Source: CAVVEQ01 sp963804865
GTDB lineage: Bacteria > Chloroflexota > Anaerolineae > Anaerolineales > Anaerolineaceae
Assembly (NCBI GenBank): GCA_963804865.1
Contig: CAWDSH010000001.1
Location: 1,302,001-1,366,000 of the forward strand
DNA length: 64,000 nt
Direction: 5' to 3'
The position numbers were made by a program, and so were the translations under genes. The notes below the pieces were generated by a model. It worked only from the letters and a program-made list of their open reading frames with translations, did no database searches and was not told the DNA's origin. This document shows, piece after piece, positions 19,586 to 28,354 of the stretch. Position 1 is the first letter of the stretch. Every line of letters begins with the position of its first letter.

Positions 19586-19603
19586 ATTGAGGGTATTTTC
19601 TAA
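19586..19603 (+). repeat. Direct repeat copy 2 flanking the MFS remnant
   Basis: ATTGAGGGTATTTTCTAA, one mismatch to 18863-18880, lying just outside the amino end of the MFS remnant, so the two copies bracket it. Confidence 0.6.
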
Positions 19604-19682
19604 TACATAGAAAAATCTACTAAGACGATACATTGGTGCTTTCTTCTATATTCGAAACTCCAATTGATAACATCAAGTAAGA

Positions 19683-19805
19683 ATGCCATCCTTGTTAGAA
19701 CGAGGGATCACCCCTCCAGTATTTCTGGCAGCCAACATGGATGGCGGCGCCGAATACAATGCCCGCTTGCTCAAAGAATACCGGGATCGGATCTTTTATC
19801 TATAA
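19683..19805 (+). other. Small ORF or gene fragment, unrecognised
   Basis: Open frame of 40 residues beginning MPSLLERGITPPVFLAANMD and ending in LLKEYRDRIFYL. The composition looks like coding sequence, but there is no ribosome site and the piece is too short to assign. It could be a remnant of a larger gene or chance. The remaining ~400-base stretch (19604-20008) otherwise holds only a hairpin and the presumed promoter of the next gene. Confidence 0.25.
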
Positions 19806-19843
19806 ATAGGTCGATGTTCTACCAATCACTGTTCGCGCATCAC

Positions 19844-19886
19844 AGCCAGTCCCAGGTGACCAACCATGGGGCTGGCTATTTGTTTT
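19844..19886 (+). terminator. Probable terminator
   Basis: AGCCAGTCCCA (19844-19854) pairs with TGGGGCTGGCT (19867-19877, one G-T pair) across a 12-base loop, followed by ATTTGTTTT. It would end transcripts coming from the small ORF region. Confidence 0.55.
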
Positions 19887-19970
19887 CACCGGGTGGGATT
19901 CGTATTTTCTGCGAATCCTTTTAAGGTCCATCCATATTGAATAACGTTTCCCCAATAATCCTGTTATGGA

Positions 19971-19976
19971 TATAAT
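19971..19976 (+). promoter_or_regulatory. Probable -10 box (TATAAT) of the deaminase gene
   Basis: A perfect TATAAT lies 33 bases before the ATG at 20009. No good -35 hexamer is found at 16-18 bases; TTGAAT occurs 27 bases upstream. A GAGGTAACC ribosome site fits the ATG. Confidence 0.4.
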
Positions 19977-20008
19977 TTCAACATCATCACTTCCATCTCG
20001 AGGTAACC

Positions 20009-20449
20009 ATGCGCCCTGATTGGGATTCCTATTTCCTCAAAATTGCATATGCGGTTTCCGAACGCAGCACCTGCGATCGGGCTTTTATAGGCTGTGTCTT
20101 GGTGCTGGATAAGCGCATCCTCACCACGGGTTTCAACGGGTCGCCTGCCGGCCAGGCGCATTGCGACGATGCCGGTCACTTGATGGTGGATGGGCATTGT
20201 GTCCGCACCATTCATGCGGAAACCAATGCCATCATTCAAGCAGCCTTGCACGGCGTCTCGACACGTGGATCCACCTGCTACGTCACTCATTTCCCGTGCG
20301 TCAATTGCGCGAAGGTGTTGATCAATGCCGGCATCACCCGGCTGGTATACTGCGTGGCATACCGCATGGATCAGGTTGCACTTGATTTTCTCTCGGCAGC
20401 TAAAATTGAGGTCGTTCAAAAATCAATCAGTCCCGAAGATTCCAAGTAA
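20009..20449 (+). CDS. dCMP deaminase / ComEB-like zinc deaminase
   Basis: 146-residue cytidine/deoxycytidylate-deaminase-fold enzyme. The zinc site is complete: HAE at residues 69-71 (TIHAETNA) and PCVNC at 96-100. The amino part (SYFLKIAYAVSERSTCDRA..GCVLVLDKRILTTGFNGSP) is typical of the dCMP deaminase/ComEB group, which deaminates dCMP to dUMP for dTTP supply. It stands alone between two terminators, so it is a single-gene unit. Confidence 0.88.
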   Translation: MRPDWDSYFLKIAYAVSERSTCDRAFIGCVLVLDKRILTTGFNGSPAGQAHCDDAGHLMVDGHCVRTIHAETNAIIQAALHGVSTRGSTCYVTHFPCVNCAKVLINAGITRLVYCVAYRMDQVALDFLSAAKIEVVQKSISPEDSK

Positions 20450-20483
20450 TCGCCGAAAAATATATCCTGAATCATATAAGAAA

Positions 20484-20519
20484 AAGAAGCCCAAGCTAAT
20501 CCAGGGCTTCTGCTTTTTA
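20484..20519 (+). terminator. Rho-independent terminator after the deaminase
   Basis: AGAAGCCC (20485-20492) pairs with GGGCTTCT (20504-20511), followed by GCTTTTT. It lies between the deaminase stop and the convergent DUF4405 gene. Confidence 0.8.
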
Positions 20520-20541
20520 ATAATTGGATGTTGTTTCCCTC

Positions 20542-21425
20542 TTACATACACTCACCTAAATCGCAAAGTCCGTTGTTGTTTGAATCGGTATATTTTCGGC
20601 AACGACCCGGGAAGGAACAACCACGCGGACAGCGCACGACGCAGGAACTTACCGCATTTTGATTCTCCACCAGGACTTCAGGGGTGGCTGTTGGAAAAAC
20701 CTCAGCCTGGGTGGACACTGTCCCTGTTGGGTTTACCGTCTCTGAATCAAATGGATGGATTGATTTCCGGCACTTGCGCTCCCATCAATCGAAGTAGCGT
20801 CGTTGACTGCGGTTGTCGAAGTCAGGGTATTAGCCTGGGTGCTTACAAGCGACTCAAAGACTTTCGCCATCTGTATCCCCTCAACGATCGCCACAGCACC
20901 AACCGCTGCCCCAATTTTCAGGAATTGCCGTCGACTGGCTGCCTCATTGAGATTATTTTCCATCTGGAGCGCGGGAGCAAGGACTTTCCCTTTTTGCGGG
21001 AATAAGCGTGTTTGGGCAATATTCACGATCCATTTCCAGTGTAAAGCGACCTTCAATAAAACGATCTGCAAGGTGATGATGGATGCCCAGTTATGAACCA
21101 TGCTCCAGGCCTGGTAGTTATCCAGGGCTAAATCCAACCAGCTGGACATGACAATCCCGGTAATCATGATCACCTGGAAGCCAATAAGCAATGATAAATC
21201 GATCGTGAACAATAACCTTGCCCGCCAGGTTGCTTTCCCGAAAAAGTTCTCAATAATGGAAAAGAGCCATTTCCGGTGATAAACCAAATGGGTTATGATG
21301 ATTGCCCCTGCAAGGATGCCAATCCATTGGTGGAGATCCAGCCCGGTCAGGTCCATCAGAAAAGTGGCGATAAAACTGACAAACAGCACTGCATCGATCC
21401 ACCAATTCTTCTTATTTGTATTCAT
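20542..21425 (-). CDS. DUF4405 membrane protein with Cys-rich, EF-hand-like tail (frameshifted)
   Basis: Amino half: four predicted membrane helices with conserved His residues (TGLDLHQWIG, THLVYHRKW, SMVHNWASI, ALHWKWIVN), as in DUF4405/cytochrome b561-like proteins that may bind haem. A Tat-like segment SRRQFLKIGAAVGAVA follows near residue 170. The annotated frame stops near 20733, but one extra T in the TTT of 'CATTTG' (around 20752) continues it to TAA 20542-20544, giving ~294 residues. The restored tail reads CVVRCPRGCSFPGRCRKY then DSNNNGLCDLGEC. DSNNNGLCDLGE fits a 12-residue EF-hand/dockerin calcium loop. A redox membrane role is inferred. Confidence 0.7.
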
Positions 21426-21539
21426 TCATTCTCCAATAAAAAACAATAATATTGTCAAAGTAGACAAGATATTACCGGAGAACGATTTATTTTTGGTGAA
21501 GAAATGATGAATATTTGAAATTTAATTGGGTTATTTCTT

Positions 21540-22373
21540 ATGAATAAACCAAGTCCCGATAAGCTGTATGTTATTATTGTCCGAATGGATGATCAGGAAA
21601 CCAATCCCACATTGATGAAATCAAACGCAACCGGCTCGATAGTCCGGTTTTCGACATTTTTACATTCCCTCATGTTCGTCATGGGATTCTCACTGGTGTT
21701 CATCCTGGTATGGGGCGGAGCGGCCACTGTTGTGGGTCAACTCCTGGCTGCCTATAAAAACCTGCTTGGCTGGATTGGGGGTATCGTCGTGATCCTGTTT
21801 GGATTGGCCACCCTGAGGATCATCCATATTCCCTGGATTTATTATGAGGTGAAGCCCCATTGGCAGCCGGGTAGAGGAGGACCGTTCCTTTCCTCGTTGA
21901 TGATGGGAATCTTTTTTGCAGCCGGATGGACCCCTTGCATTGGAACCACATTGGCTGCGATTTTATCTTTAGGGATGAGCCAGCAATCCGCCTCCCAAGC
22001 CATGATTCTTTCCAGTGGTTACGCGCTGGGGCTTGGTCTGCCTTTTTTATTGCTTGGATTTGGTGCAGGTGAAGCCATCCGGATGATGGCAGGTATTAAG
22101 CGTTTCATCCGTCCCATTGAAATTGCAAGCGGTATCCTGCTGGTGATGGTTGGGGCACTTATGATTTCCGGCCAGATGGATCGCATCGCGGCCTGGTCGC
22201 TCAGAAATGGCCTCTATATTGATGTGACGTTGAGTGAAACCATCACCCCAACATACCTTATCGCAATTTTTGCTGGTCTCCTTTCATTCCTCTCCCCCTG
22301 CGTTTTGCCATTGGTCCCGGCATATCTGGGATATTTAAGTGGACAAGTGGTAAAAGAAGCCGATGCATCTTGA
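21540..22373 (+). CDS. CcdA/DsbD-type membrane protein with permuted halves
   Basis: Thiol-disulfide electron carrier family (CcdA), 277 residues, about six or more membrane helices. Usual CcdA proteins have the SFLSPCVLPLVPAYLGYLSG helix first and the GWTPCIG helix in the second half. Here the protein begins with the region that normally follows the first pair (FLHSLMFVMGFSLVFIL at ~43), has GWTPCIG near 140 and LLVMVGALMISGQM near 200, and only then LSFLSPCVLPLVPAYLGYLSG at the carboxyl end (~248-268). Both Cys of the pair are present. No upstream frame encodes a missing amino half. Start ATG 21540 has only weak ribosome-site support. Confidence 0.75.
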   Translation: MNKPSPDKLYVIIVRMDDQETNPTLMKSNATGSIVRFSTFLHSLMFVMGFSLVFILVWGGAATVVGQLLAAYKNLLGWIGGIVVILFGLATLRIIHIPWIYYEVKPHWQPGRGGPFLSSLMMGIFFAAGWTPCIGTTLAAILSLGMSQQSASQAMILSSGYALGLGLPFLLLGFGAGEAIRMMAGIKRFIRPIEIASGILLVMVGALMISGQMDRIAAWSLRNGLYIDVTLSETITPTYLIAIFAGLLSFLSPCVLPLVPAYLGYLSGQVVKEADAS

Positions 22374-22460
22374 GAATTGAATAGTTGCATCTAAAACTAA
22401 ATTATTGCTGTTTTTCACCAATGAGAATACAATCAAAGAAAATAAATAAAGGAGGATAAA

Positions 22461-22850
22461 ATGATCGGTTTTGCTGGTGATATCGAAAAATTGACCTTGA
22501 AGAACAAATATTTCCGGAAGGTGATTTATACAGGTAAATATGCTCAACTGGTGGTGATGTGCCTCCAACCGGGTGAAGAAATCGGCAGCGAAGTCCATAA
22601 AACAGTGGATCAGTTCTTCCGTATTGAGGAAGGTGCAGCCCGCTTTATCCTGAAAGGCACAGAAAAACACGTGGTGAAAGCTGGCGGCGCATCGATCGTA
22701 CCGGCTGGCACATTTCACAACGTGGTCAATGTCTCAAAGACCGAGCCATTGAAACTTTACACGGTGTACTCTCCCCCCAACCATCCAGATGGAACCATTC
22801 ACAAAACCAAAGAGGAAGCCGAAGAGGCTGAAAAACACGGGCATCACTAA
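22461..22850 (+). CDS. Cupin-domain protein
   Basis: 129-residue single-domain cupin. Cupin motif 1 is GEEIGSEVHKTVDQFFRIEEG (residues ~38-58, with the metal-binding His and Gln/Glu positions) and motif 2 is IVPAGTFHNVVN near 90. A His/Glu-rich tail ends in HGHH. Similar small cupins are found next to sugar or stress genes and bind a metal; the reaction is unknown. A strong AAAGGAGG site precedes ATG 22461. Confidence 0.85.
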   Translation: MIGFAGDIEKLTLKNKYFRKVIYTGKYAQLVVMCLQPGEEIGSEVHKTVDQFFRIEEGAARFILKGTEKHVVKAGGASIVPAGTFHNVVNVSKTEPLKLYTVYSPPNHPDGTIHKTKEEAEEAEKHGHH

Positions 22851-22872
22851 ATTTTTTGGATAAATAAAAACG

Positions 22873-22897
22873 GGCGGCCATAGAGCCGCCTTTTTTT
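22873..22897 (+). terminator. Rho-independent terminator after the cupin gene
   Basis: GGCGGC (22873-22878) pairs with GCCGCC (22885-22890), 6-base loop, then seven T. It also separates the convergent methyltransferase gene. Confidence 0.88.
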
Positions 22898-22909
22898 ATC
22901 CCTGAATTG

Positions 22910-23506
22910 TTAGATGATGTGACCGGCAACGATAAAGTGATCTTCTCCATCATCAATAATGTCCGTAATAAAACCGGCGTCCTTGAGCATCGAACCCAAT
23001 GACGCACCATCCGGCAGGATATCGTCGTGCAGAATGCAGGCATCAGCATCCCGGTGGATTTTATTGATCGTCTCACGGTTGTTATCATGCAAAATCAATA
23101 AATTTCCCTTGGATTCCAGCAAGCGCATGAATTCCCGCAAGGCTGATGGTTTGTTCCTAAAATGAGGAAGGCTGTTATGGCAAATGATGCTCGAAAAGCC
23201 ACCGTCCTCAAAGGGAAGGTGATGAACATCCGCCTGGACAAGGCTGGCATTTTTACAGCGCTGACGGGCGCGGACAAGCATTTCAAAAGCCAGATCAATG
23301 GAAATGATCTTCGAATGGGGATACCTGGAATTTAGTAATGGAATGATCGATCCGGTGCCGGTCCCAATATCGAGGATCCGCCTTGCCTTGATGAACAATC
23401 CATCATGCGGAACGAGCAAATCATCGATCACCTTTACCCGGTCCTGCGGCTGAAACGAATCCCAAATCTCCGCCAGCTTTTCAAAATGATCGCGATGCGA
23501 ATCCAA
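22910..23506 (-). CDS. Class I SAM-dependent methyltransferase
   Basis: 198 residues with the Rossmann motif I ILDIGTGTGSIIPLL near residue 41, the motif II acidic ISIDLAFEM near 67, and DVHHLPFEDGGFSSIICHNSLPHF near 93, typical of Methyltransf_11 proteins. The substrate is unknown. It is monocistronic, convergent with the cupin gene and separated from the long leftward array by ~200 bases in which I saw no clear promoter or terminator. Confidence 0.8.
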   Translation of the reverse strand: MDSHRDHFEKLAEIWDSFQPQDRVKVIDDLLVPHDGLFIKARRILDIGTGTGSIIPLLNSRYPHSKIISIDLAFEMLVRARQRCKNASLVQADVHHLPFEDGGFSSIICHNSLPHFRNKPSALREFMRLLESKGNLLILHDNNRETINKIHRDADACILHDDILPDGASLGSMLKDAGFITDIIDDGEDHFIVAGHII

Positions 23507-23702
23507 GGGTTACCTCTTTAGAGTATTCGCCCAATTATACTTTCTTCAACTAATAGAAGTTTTCCATATTAAATCAAGTGATCAACCCAAGACATTCGTT
23601 GCAGGTGATCGTTTTTTTTAGATCGGATTCCTGTTAGGACTCGCCCTAAGAAAAGCGCCTGATTGAAGATATCGGAATTTCAAAATGCAGACGTTTAGAA
23701 AT

Positions 23703-24814
23703 CTATTGGTTTAATATGGACTGCAGAGCTTCTGCCTTGGCAAGAAGAGCACGCCAACATTCTTCTTCTCCAACCGCTTTTGTCAACAACGTGCAGACGG
23801 GGGCTCCTCGAGGAATTTTCTCGTTGGAATGAGGAATATCTGCGATCCTGTTTGCTTGCCATCTGTCCGTACTTCCAAGCCGGATCGCCCGCCTGGTATA
23901 AAGTATCGCCTTCCCAAAACTTAGGTGCTTGGGAAAAGTACCGATTGACCTGGGCAGAACCCCACCGCAGGCGTCCATATGCAGCATGAAAGCATTGACC
24001 CCTAAAAGATCTTCGATCAATTCAACCGATCCACAAAAACGTGGATTGATCTCAATTAAATATGGCTCTCCATCGTGAAGAATAAAATCGAATCCATTGA
24101 TCCCGATCAATCCCATATCATTAACCAGGGCTTTAATGGCTTTTTGAATGACATCCTGCAACTCTTCATCAAGAAGTGGAGCCACATTTCCACACCAGGC
24201 AAACCTTTCTGCGTTTAAAGCCTGTTCTCCCGCATATTGATACGTCATCCCCAGTAAAACAGAATCCTGCCCGTTGGAAACAAAGGTGGCAGATGCAAGG
24301 ATTCCATCGAGATATTCCTGGAGTATCGAATTTTGATTCAACCGACTTCCATTGCGCCAAAAACTGGTGCCCCTTCCCCCGCTGCGGTGAAGATCTTTTA
24401 TCAGCCATTTTCCCTCCCGCGGCAACTTCTCGCCCGGGAAAATCGTTCTTGGCAATTTCACTGCTGCTGCCACTTAAAGTGTTGACTGATGACCCGGAAA
24501 TCTCGCGCCTTGAGAACCGCGGACTGCGGATTGGACAACCAGGTCTTCTTTTCAGCCAGTTCGAAGAATGCAGGCTCGTTTTCCAGACCCGCGCCGATCA
24601 CCACGCCATCAGCTTGATCGATGAGTGCTCCGGCAGCGACGGCAAGGTTTTTTAACGTCAGCGGCATTCCAAAGTCCCGCCAAAGGGAAAATACCCGCGC
24701 TTCACGGGGCTGATCCCGGTCACCAAAATAATCCAGGCTGATGACCTCATACCCGGCAGCCACTGCACTCTGCGCCAGGGCTCGCGTGGAAATGCCCACG
24801 ATCAATATCTTCAT
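23703..24814 (-). CDS. ATP-grasp protein, OrfY-like (H4MPT-linked; frameshifted)
   Basis: Two overlapping frames form one protein. The amino part starts at ATG 24814 (MKILIVGISTRALAQSAVAAGYEVISLDYFGD) and reaches VISQHFK; the ATP-grasp part continues with AAAVKLPRTIFPG. One more A in 'TTTAAG' near 24474 joins them, giving ~371 residues. The ATP-grasp core shows KDLHRSGGRGTSFW (phosphate loop), QEYLDG and DFILHDGEPYLIEINPRFCGS (metal ligands). Bacterial C1-H4MPT clusters regularly carry such an ATP-grasp gene (OrfY), thought to act in cofactor synthesis; its place last in the fhc-mch set supports this. Confidence 0.75.
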
Positions 24815-24824
24815 TCGGAATATT

Positions 24825-25694
24825 CTATTTGATCTGGATGCAATAGGTGACCAAACGGTCGGCAATATTGAAAGGAGTAACAGTTTGGAGCCCCTCCCAG
24901 GCGGGCATACTGTTCACCTCTATGGCGTATAATTTTCCATCTTCCCCCCGGAGGAGATCCACGCCGCAGTAATCTGCGCCAACTGCCTGCGCAGCTACCA
25001 GGCTGACTTTTTTGATATCATCATCCATTTCCACTGCTTTTGGCCCGGCTCCCTGGGATATGTTGGTTTTCCAGGAATTGGAAACGCGTTCCATGGCTGC
25101 TGCGCATTCTCCCCCGATCACCAGTACCCGCAGGTCAGAATTTCCATGCGGGATGAACCTCTGCAGATAGTAAATATATCCCCCGGCTTCCAGTGAATGA
25201 AAAACGCGCCCAGCCACCTCGCTATCGCTTACCCGTACCATGCCTACCCCGCGACTGCCGAACAGCGGTTTGAGCACCACATCCCCGCCCAGCTGCTCAA
25301 ATGCCTGCATGGCATCAACCTCATTTTCCATGACTCGCGTGGGCGGAACCAATAGGCCCTGCTTTTCCAGGAGTGAAAGGGTGTAGTATTTATCCACCAT
25401 TTTTTCGATCGCGGCGGGAGCATTGATGATCCGCAGTCCGCCATTCTCCAATTGATGAAGAGCGTCCATTCTAAAGATCACCTGCTCGAGTGAGCCGCCC
25501 GGGATATTGCGCACCATCAAAATATCCAGGTCTTCCAAGCTCATATCCTGCGCTTGAACGGAGGATTCATCACCCAGGACAGCGACCAGGCTCTTTGGAT
25601 CGATAAATACCGGCTGAGCATTTTGTTTCTGCCAGGATTTTTGAAGTTCCTGGCAGTGCCACGACTCCGGACTGCCGATAATGCCAATCTTCAT
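24825..25694 (-). CDS. RimK-like alpha-L-glutamate ligase (Orf17/MptN-like)
   Basis: 289-residue ATP-grasp ligase of the RimK family. Features: MVDKYYTLSLLEKQGLLVPPTRV at the domain boundary, KPLFGSRGVGMVRV (Gly-rich phosphate loop, ~145), LQRFIPHGNSDLRVLVIGGE and YAIEVNSMPAWEGLQ (metal-binding Glu/Asn). In methanogens MptN adds glutamate to tetrahydrosarcinapterin, and in bacterial H4MPT clusters the homologue Orf17 sits beside mch, as it does here (6 bases after the mch stop). Assignment to pterin modification rests on this context. Confidence 0.8.
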   Translation of the reverse strand: MKIGIIGSPESWHCQELQKSWQKQNAQPVFIDPKSLVAVLGDESSVQAQDMSLEDLDILMVRNIPGGSLEQVIFRMDALHQLENGGLRIINAPAAIEKMVDKYYTLSLLEKQGLLVPPTRVMENEVDAMQAFEQLGGDVVLKPLFGSRGVGMVRVSDSEVAGRVFHSLEAGGYIYYLQRFIPHGNSDLRVLVIGGECAAAMERVSNSWKTNISQGAGPKAVEMDDDIKKVSLVAAQAVGADYCGVDLLRGEDGKLYAIEVNSMPAWEGLQTVTPFNIADRLVTYCIQIK

Positions 25695-25700
25695 TTATTC

Positions 25701-26654
25701 TCAGCCTTCACCAAAAACCGTTTTCTTTAGCCTTGGGATATCCTGGCCACCCGCATGCACGACAAAACCACTGGATAAACTGGTGAGAGTGATCTCCGCC
25801 GGTGCAAACAGCCCCGGATCGATCTTGTAAAAATCCCCGGCTTTTTTCAACGTCTCCAGGAAAGGATCTCCATATCCCGGGCTGCATGACGCGGGGATTT
25901 TTTTCGCCCATTCCGCCAATTCCACATCACTCACACCATCCACCGTGAGCCACACCCGGGAGCCGAACATCATCGCGTCATTTGTTCTTCCCAAGGAGGT
26001 GAAATCGTCACCCGTTGGCGGGGCAATTGGACAAGATCCGATACCATTTTTAACTTTTGTGATATCCAATCCAAGATGATGCATTTTATGCAAGGCTGTT
26101 TCAATGGAACGCGCCGCTATTTGAACGGAGCCCGCCAGGCTGGAAGTAGGCGCAATGATCATCCTCAAGTTTCTTCCTTTCAGGTTGCATTCGGCAGCCA
26201 ACCCGGAGGCTATCGCGTCATTGGGCAGCTGCCTGCCTTCCAGGATCAAGACGGCATTGCTGGCTTCCTCTTTATAACCAAAATCCTGCCCGATTTTCAG
26301 ACGGGGATTAAGGAGACAGGCGGGACCGGAGCCCATGGCTTTGAAACCTTCTTTTTCGATCAACCAGTTGGCAGATTGAGCCAGGAAACAGGCTTCCAAG
26401 GGAAAATCCGTACTGATCTCAACCGAGGGCCATATCTTTTCATCCAATATTGTTGAAACCAGGTTGATCGTCGCCAGTCCGGCAGTGCCAATTTCCGCCA
26501 TTTTTATGCCGATGCGAAAACCACCCCTGGCAATCACACCAGCATCAAAAAGGATTGCACCGCAAGGCAGTTTAATAATTTCACAAGCCATATCCCTGGC
26601 TTCAGTAAGAAATCCTCCAGTGAGTTGCAACGCGCGGTCATTCAGCAGGTTCAT
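25701..26654 (-). CDS. mch: Methenyltetrahydromethanopterin cyclohydrolase
   Basis: Interconverts N5,N10-methenyl-H4MPT and N5-formyl-H4MPT. 317 residues, exactly the family size. Conserved Mch segments: LPCGAILFDAGV near 30, EISTDFPLEACFLAQSANW near 80, AMGSGPACLL near 107, IIAPTSSLAGSVQIAARS near 165 and GIGSCPIAPPTGDDFTSLGRTNDA near 205. Unlike most of its neighbours, it is in a single intact frame. It overlaps the end of fhcC by 17 bases and is followed by the glutamate ligase. It is a firm marker that the host makes or uses a methanopterin-type cofactor. Confidence 0.95.
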   Translation of the reverse strand: MNLLNDRALQLTGGFLTEARDMACEIIKLPCGAILFDAGVIARGGFRIGIKMAEIGTAGLATINLVSTILDEKIWPSVEISTDFPLEACFLAQSANWLIEKEGFKAMGSGPACLLNPRLKIGQDFGYKEEASNAVLILEGRQLPNDAIASGLAAECNLKGRNLRMIIAPTSSLAGSVQIAARSIETALHKMHHLGLDITKVKNGIGSCPIAPPTGDDFTSLGRTNDAMMFGSRVWLTVDGVSDVELAEWAKKIPASCSPGYGDPFLETLKKAGDFYKIDPGLFAPAEITLTSLSSGFVVHAGGQDIPRLKKTVFGEG

Positions 26655-27460
26655 ACAGAATCAGTTCTCCTTTACCCAAAGCAAGGTGGTCCCCGGTATA
26701 ACGATGAAGGTTACAATCGCCAATCCAACCAGCCAGGTTGATCTGCTTAAGTGTTAATTGACGCTGTAAAATTCGTAGCCAGCCGATCTCGGATTTACCG
26801 GCATTTTTAAAACCAGCCGAAAGACTACCAAGCTTCCTGGTCACAATGCTCCCCCGGCGCATGTTGATGCCGGTACACTCCCCTACCCCCTTCCCAATCA
26901 AAATCGTCCCGGCGATCATCCCGGCACCAGTGAATTTGCCGGATCTCCCAGCAATCACGATCAGGCCACGGCGCATGCCTTCACCGGGAAAGTCACCCGC
27001 ATTGCCATTGACGAAGATCATACCACCCGACATGCGATGAGAATTACCTGGAGACAACGCTCCGCAGCAATCAGCTACATTGCCTTCAACGCGGATCATC
27101 CCCCCAGACATGCCTGCACCAAGCCCATCGCCGGCATCTCCATGGATCAAAATATGACCGCCACGCATGCCCGCACCTGCCCACCTGCCAATGGTTCCCT
27201 GGATGATCGTTCGCGGTGCTGAAGATCCTTCGCCAAAGTGATGTAAATGCGTAGTGTTCCCCAGCACTTCAATCTCATCAATCTTTGAATTCCGACGGGT
27301 GATATGACAGATTTCACCCAAAAACACAAACCTGTTTCCCAACAGGACTTTTTTTCGTTCAAGTTGTGCAGGATGCCTGATCAAATATGAATTGAAGATC
27401 ACCGACCGCATGGATACGGGAATGTGCCGCTGGTTGAATAAATTCCAGCGTGATAGTCAT
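26638..27460 (-). CDS. fhcC: Formyltransferase/hydrolase complex subunit C (frameshifted near the start)
   Basis: Homologue of formylmethanofuran dehydrogenase subunit C, a right-handed beta-helix made of GxGxG repeats (GDAGDGLGAGMSGG, GNAGDFPGEGMRRG, GRSGKFTGAGMIAG, visible at ~14-residue spacing). The apparent start at 27411 is too late. ATG 27460 overlaps the fhcD stop (ATGA) and reads MTITLEFIQPAAHSRIHAV; dropping one G of 'GTCGGTG' near 27407 joins it to VIFNSYLIRHPAQLERKK. Full length ~274. In bacteria FhcC belongs to the FhcABCD complex that moves and hydrolyses the formyl group. Confidence 0.88.
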
Positions 27461-28354
27461 CGCTTCCTGCCCCCAACCATCCGGTGCAAATGAAAATGGA
27501 ATTTCCCCAGTTTTCCACCGTAATTTCCCGCGGTGATGACCAGCATGCCTGGAACACAGGCTGCCTTGATACCCAATGCCATGGCTTTTGACACACCATC
27601 TTCATCGAGACCATCCATCACAATTTCATAAACAACGTTGGCATCATTTGGGAGGCGGGTATCTGTCCGGGTTCGCAGCGTTGGGCAAAAGGGATCGTTG
27701 GTTGAAGCGCGGACATTTTTATACTTGGAGCCAGGGATGCTCGGACTGCGGCAAATCCCACCCGGGAAGGGTGCAATGACTCCCTCCACCGAACGGATGG
27801 CGGCCACCGCCTGGCAGGCGCCATTCCATGCAGACTAGTTGATCCTTCCCGATCAGGATCAGATTGCCTCCGCCAATGCCTTCAACAATATTAAACGATT
27901 CCTCGCAGAGGAATTCGCCGTCCGCGACCGGGATGCGCCAATACCGTTTATCCATGATCATCTTGCTGGATTGAAAACCATTGCCAAAGTAGCGGATCTT
28001 GCCACCGACCTTGCAGGGAAGACCCTCGGGTAAACCGTTGAAGCAGGCTGTGGTGGCGGTGGGTAGAATGGCCTGGCTTATCCGCAGCATGAGGTGTTCT
28101 TCCAATTTTTCAACGCTGTAGCTGAAAAGGAGCAGTTCATAACCCGGCCGCCCATCGGGCGTTTGCGATGGGTCAAGCCTGGCACCGATCCCGGCTTCAC
28201 ATCCACAACCGATGATCGAAAAAGCCATCCCGGATGCCGCTTCCGCCCCAAGTCGTGCCAGCTCATCGGTGGCAGCCGTGATGACCAGGCGGCTGGCATA
28301 CATCGGGAATGCTTCCGCAAATGTATCCTCGATCGTTACCCCTTTGATTTGCAT
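27457..28354 (-). CDS. fhcD: Formylmethanofuran:H4MPT formyltransferase, FhcD/Ftr (frameshifted)
   Basis: Transfers the formyl group between methanofuran and H4MPT. From ATG 28354 the frame gives MQIKGVTIEDTFAEAFPMYASR, GCGCEAGIGARLDPSQTPDGRPG and TACFNGLPEG, all classical Ftr signatures. The frame breaks near 27830 after GKDQL; removing one base restores SAWNGACQAVAAIRSVEGVIAPFPGG and continues to LGKFHFHLHRM. Restored length ~299, the family value. Its start lies inside the end of fhcA and its stop overlaps fhcC. Confidence 0.92.
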
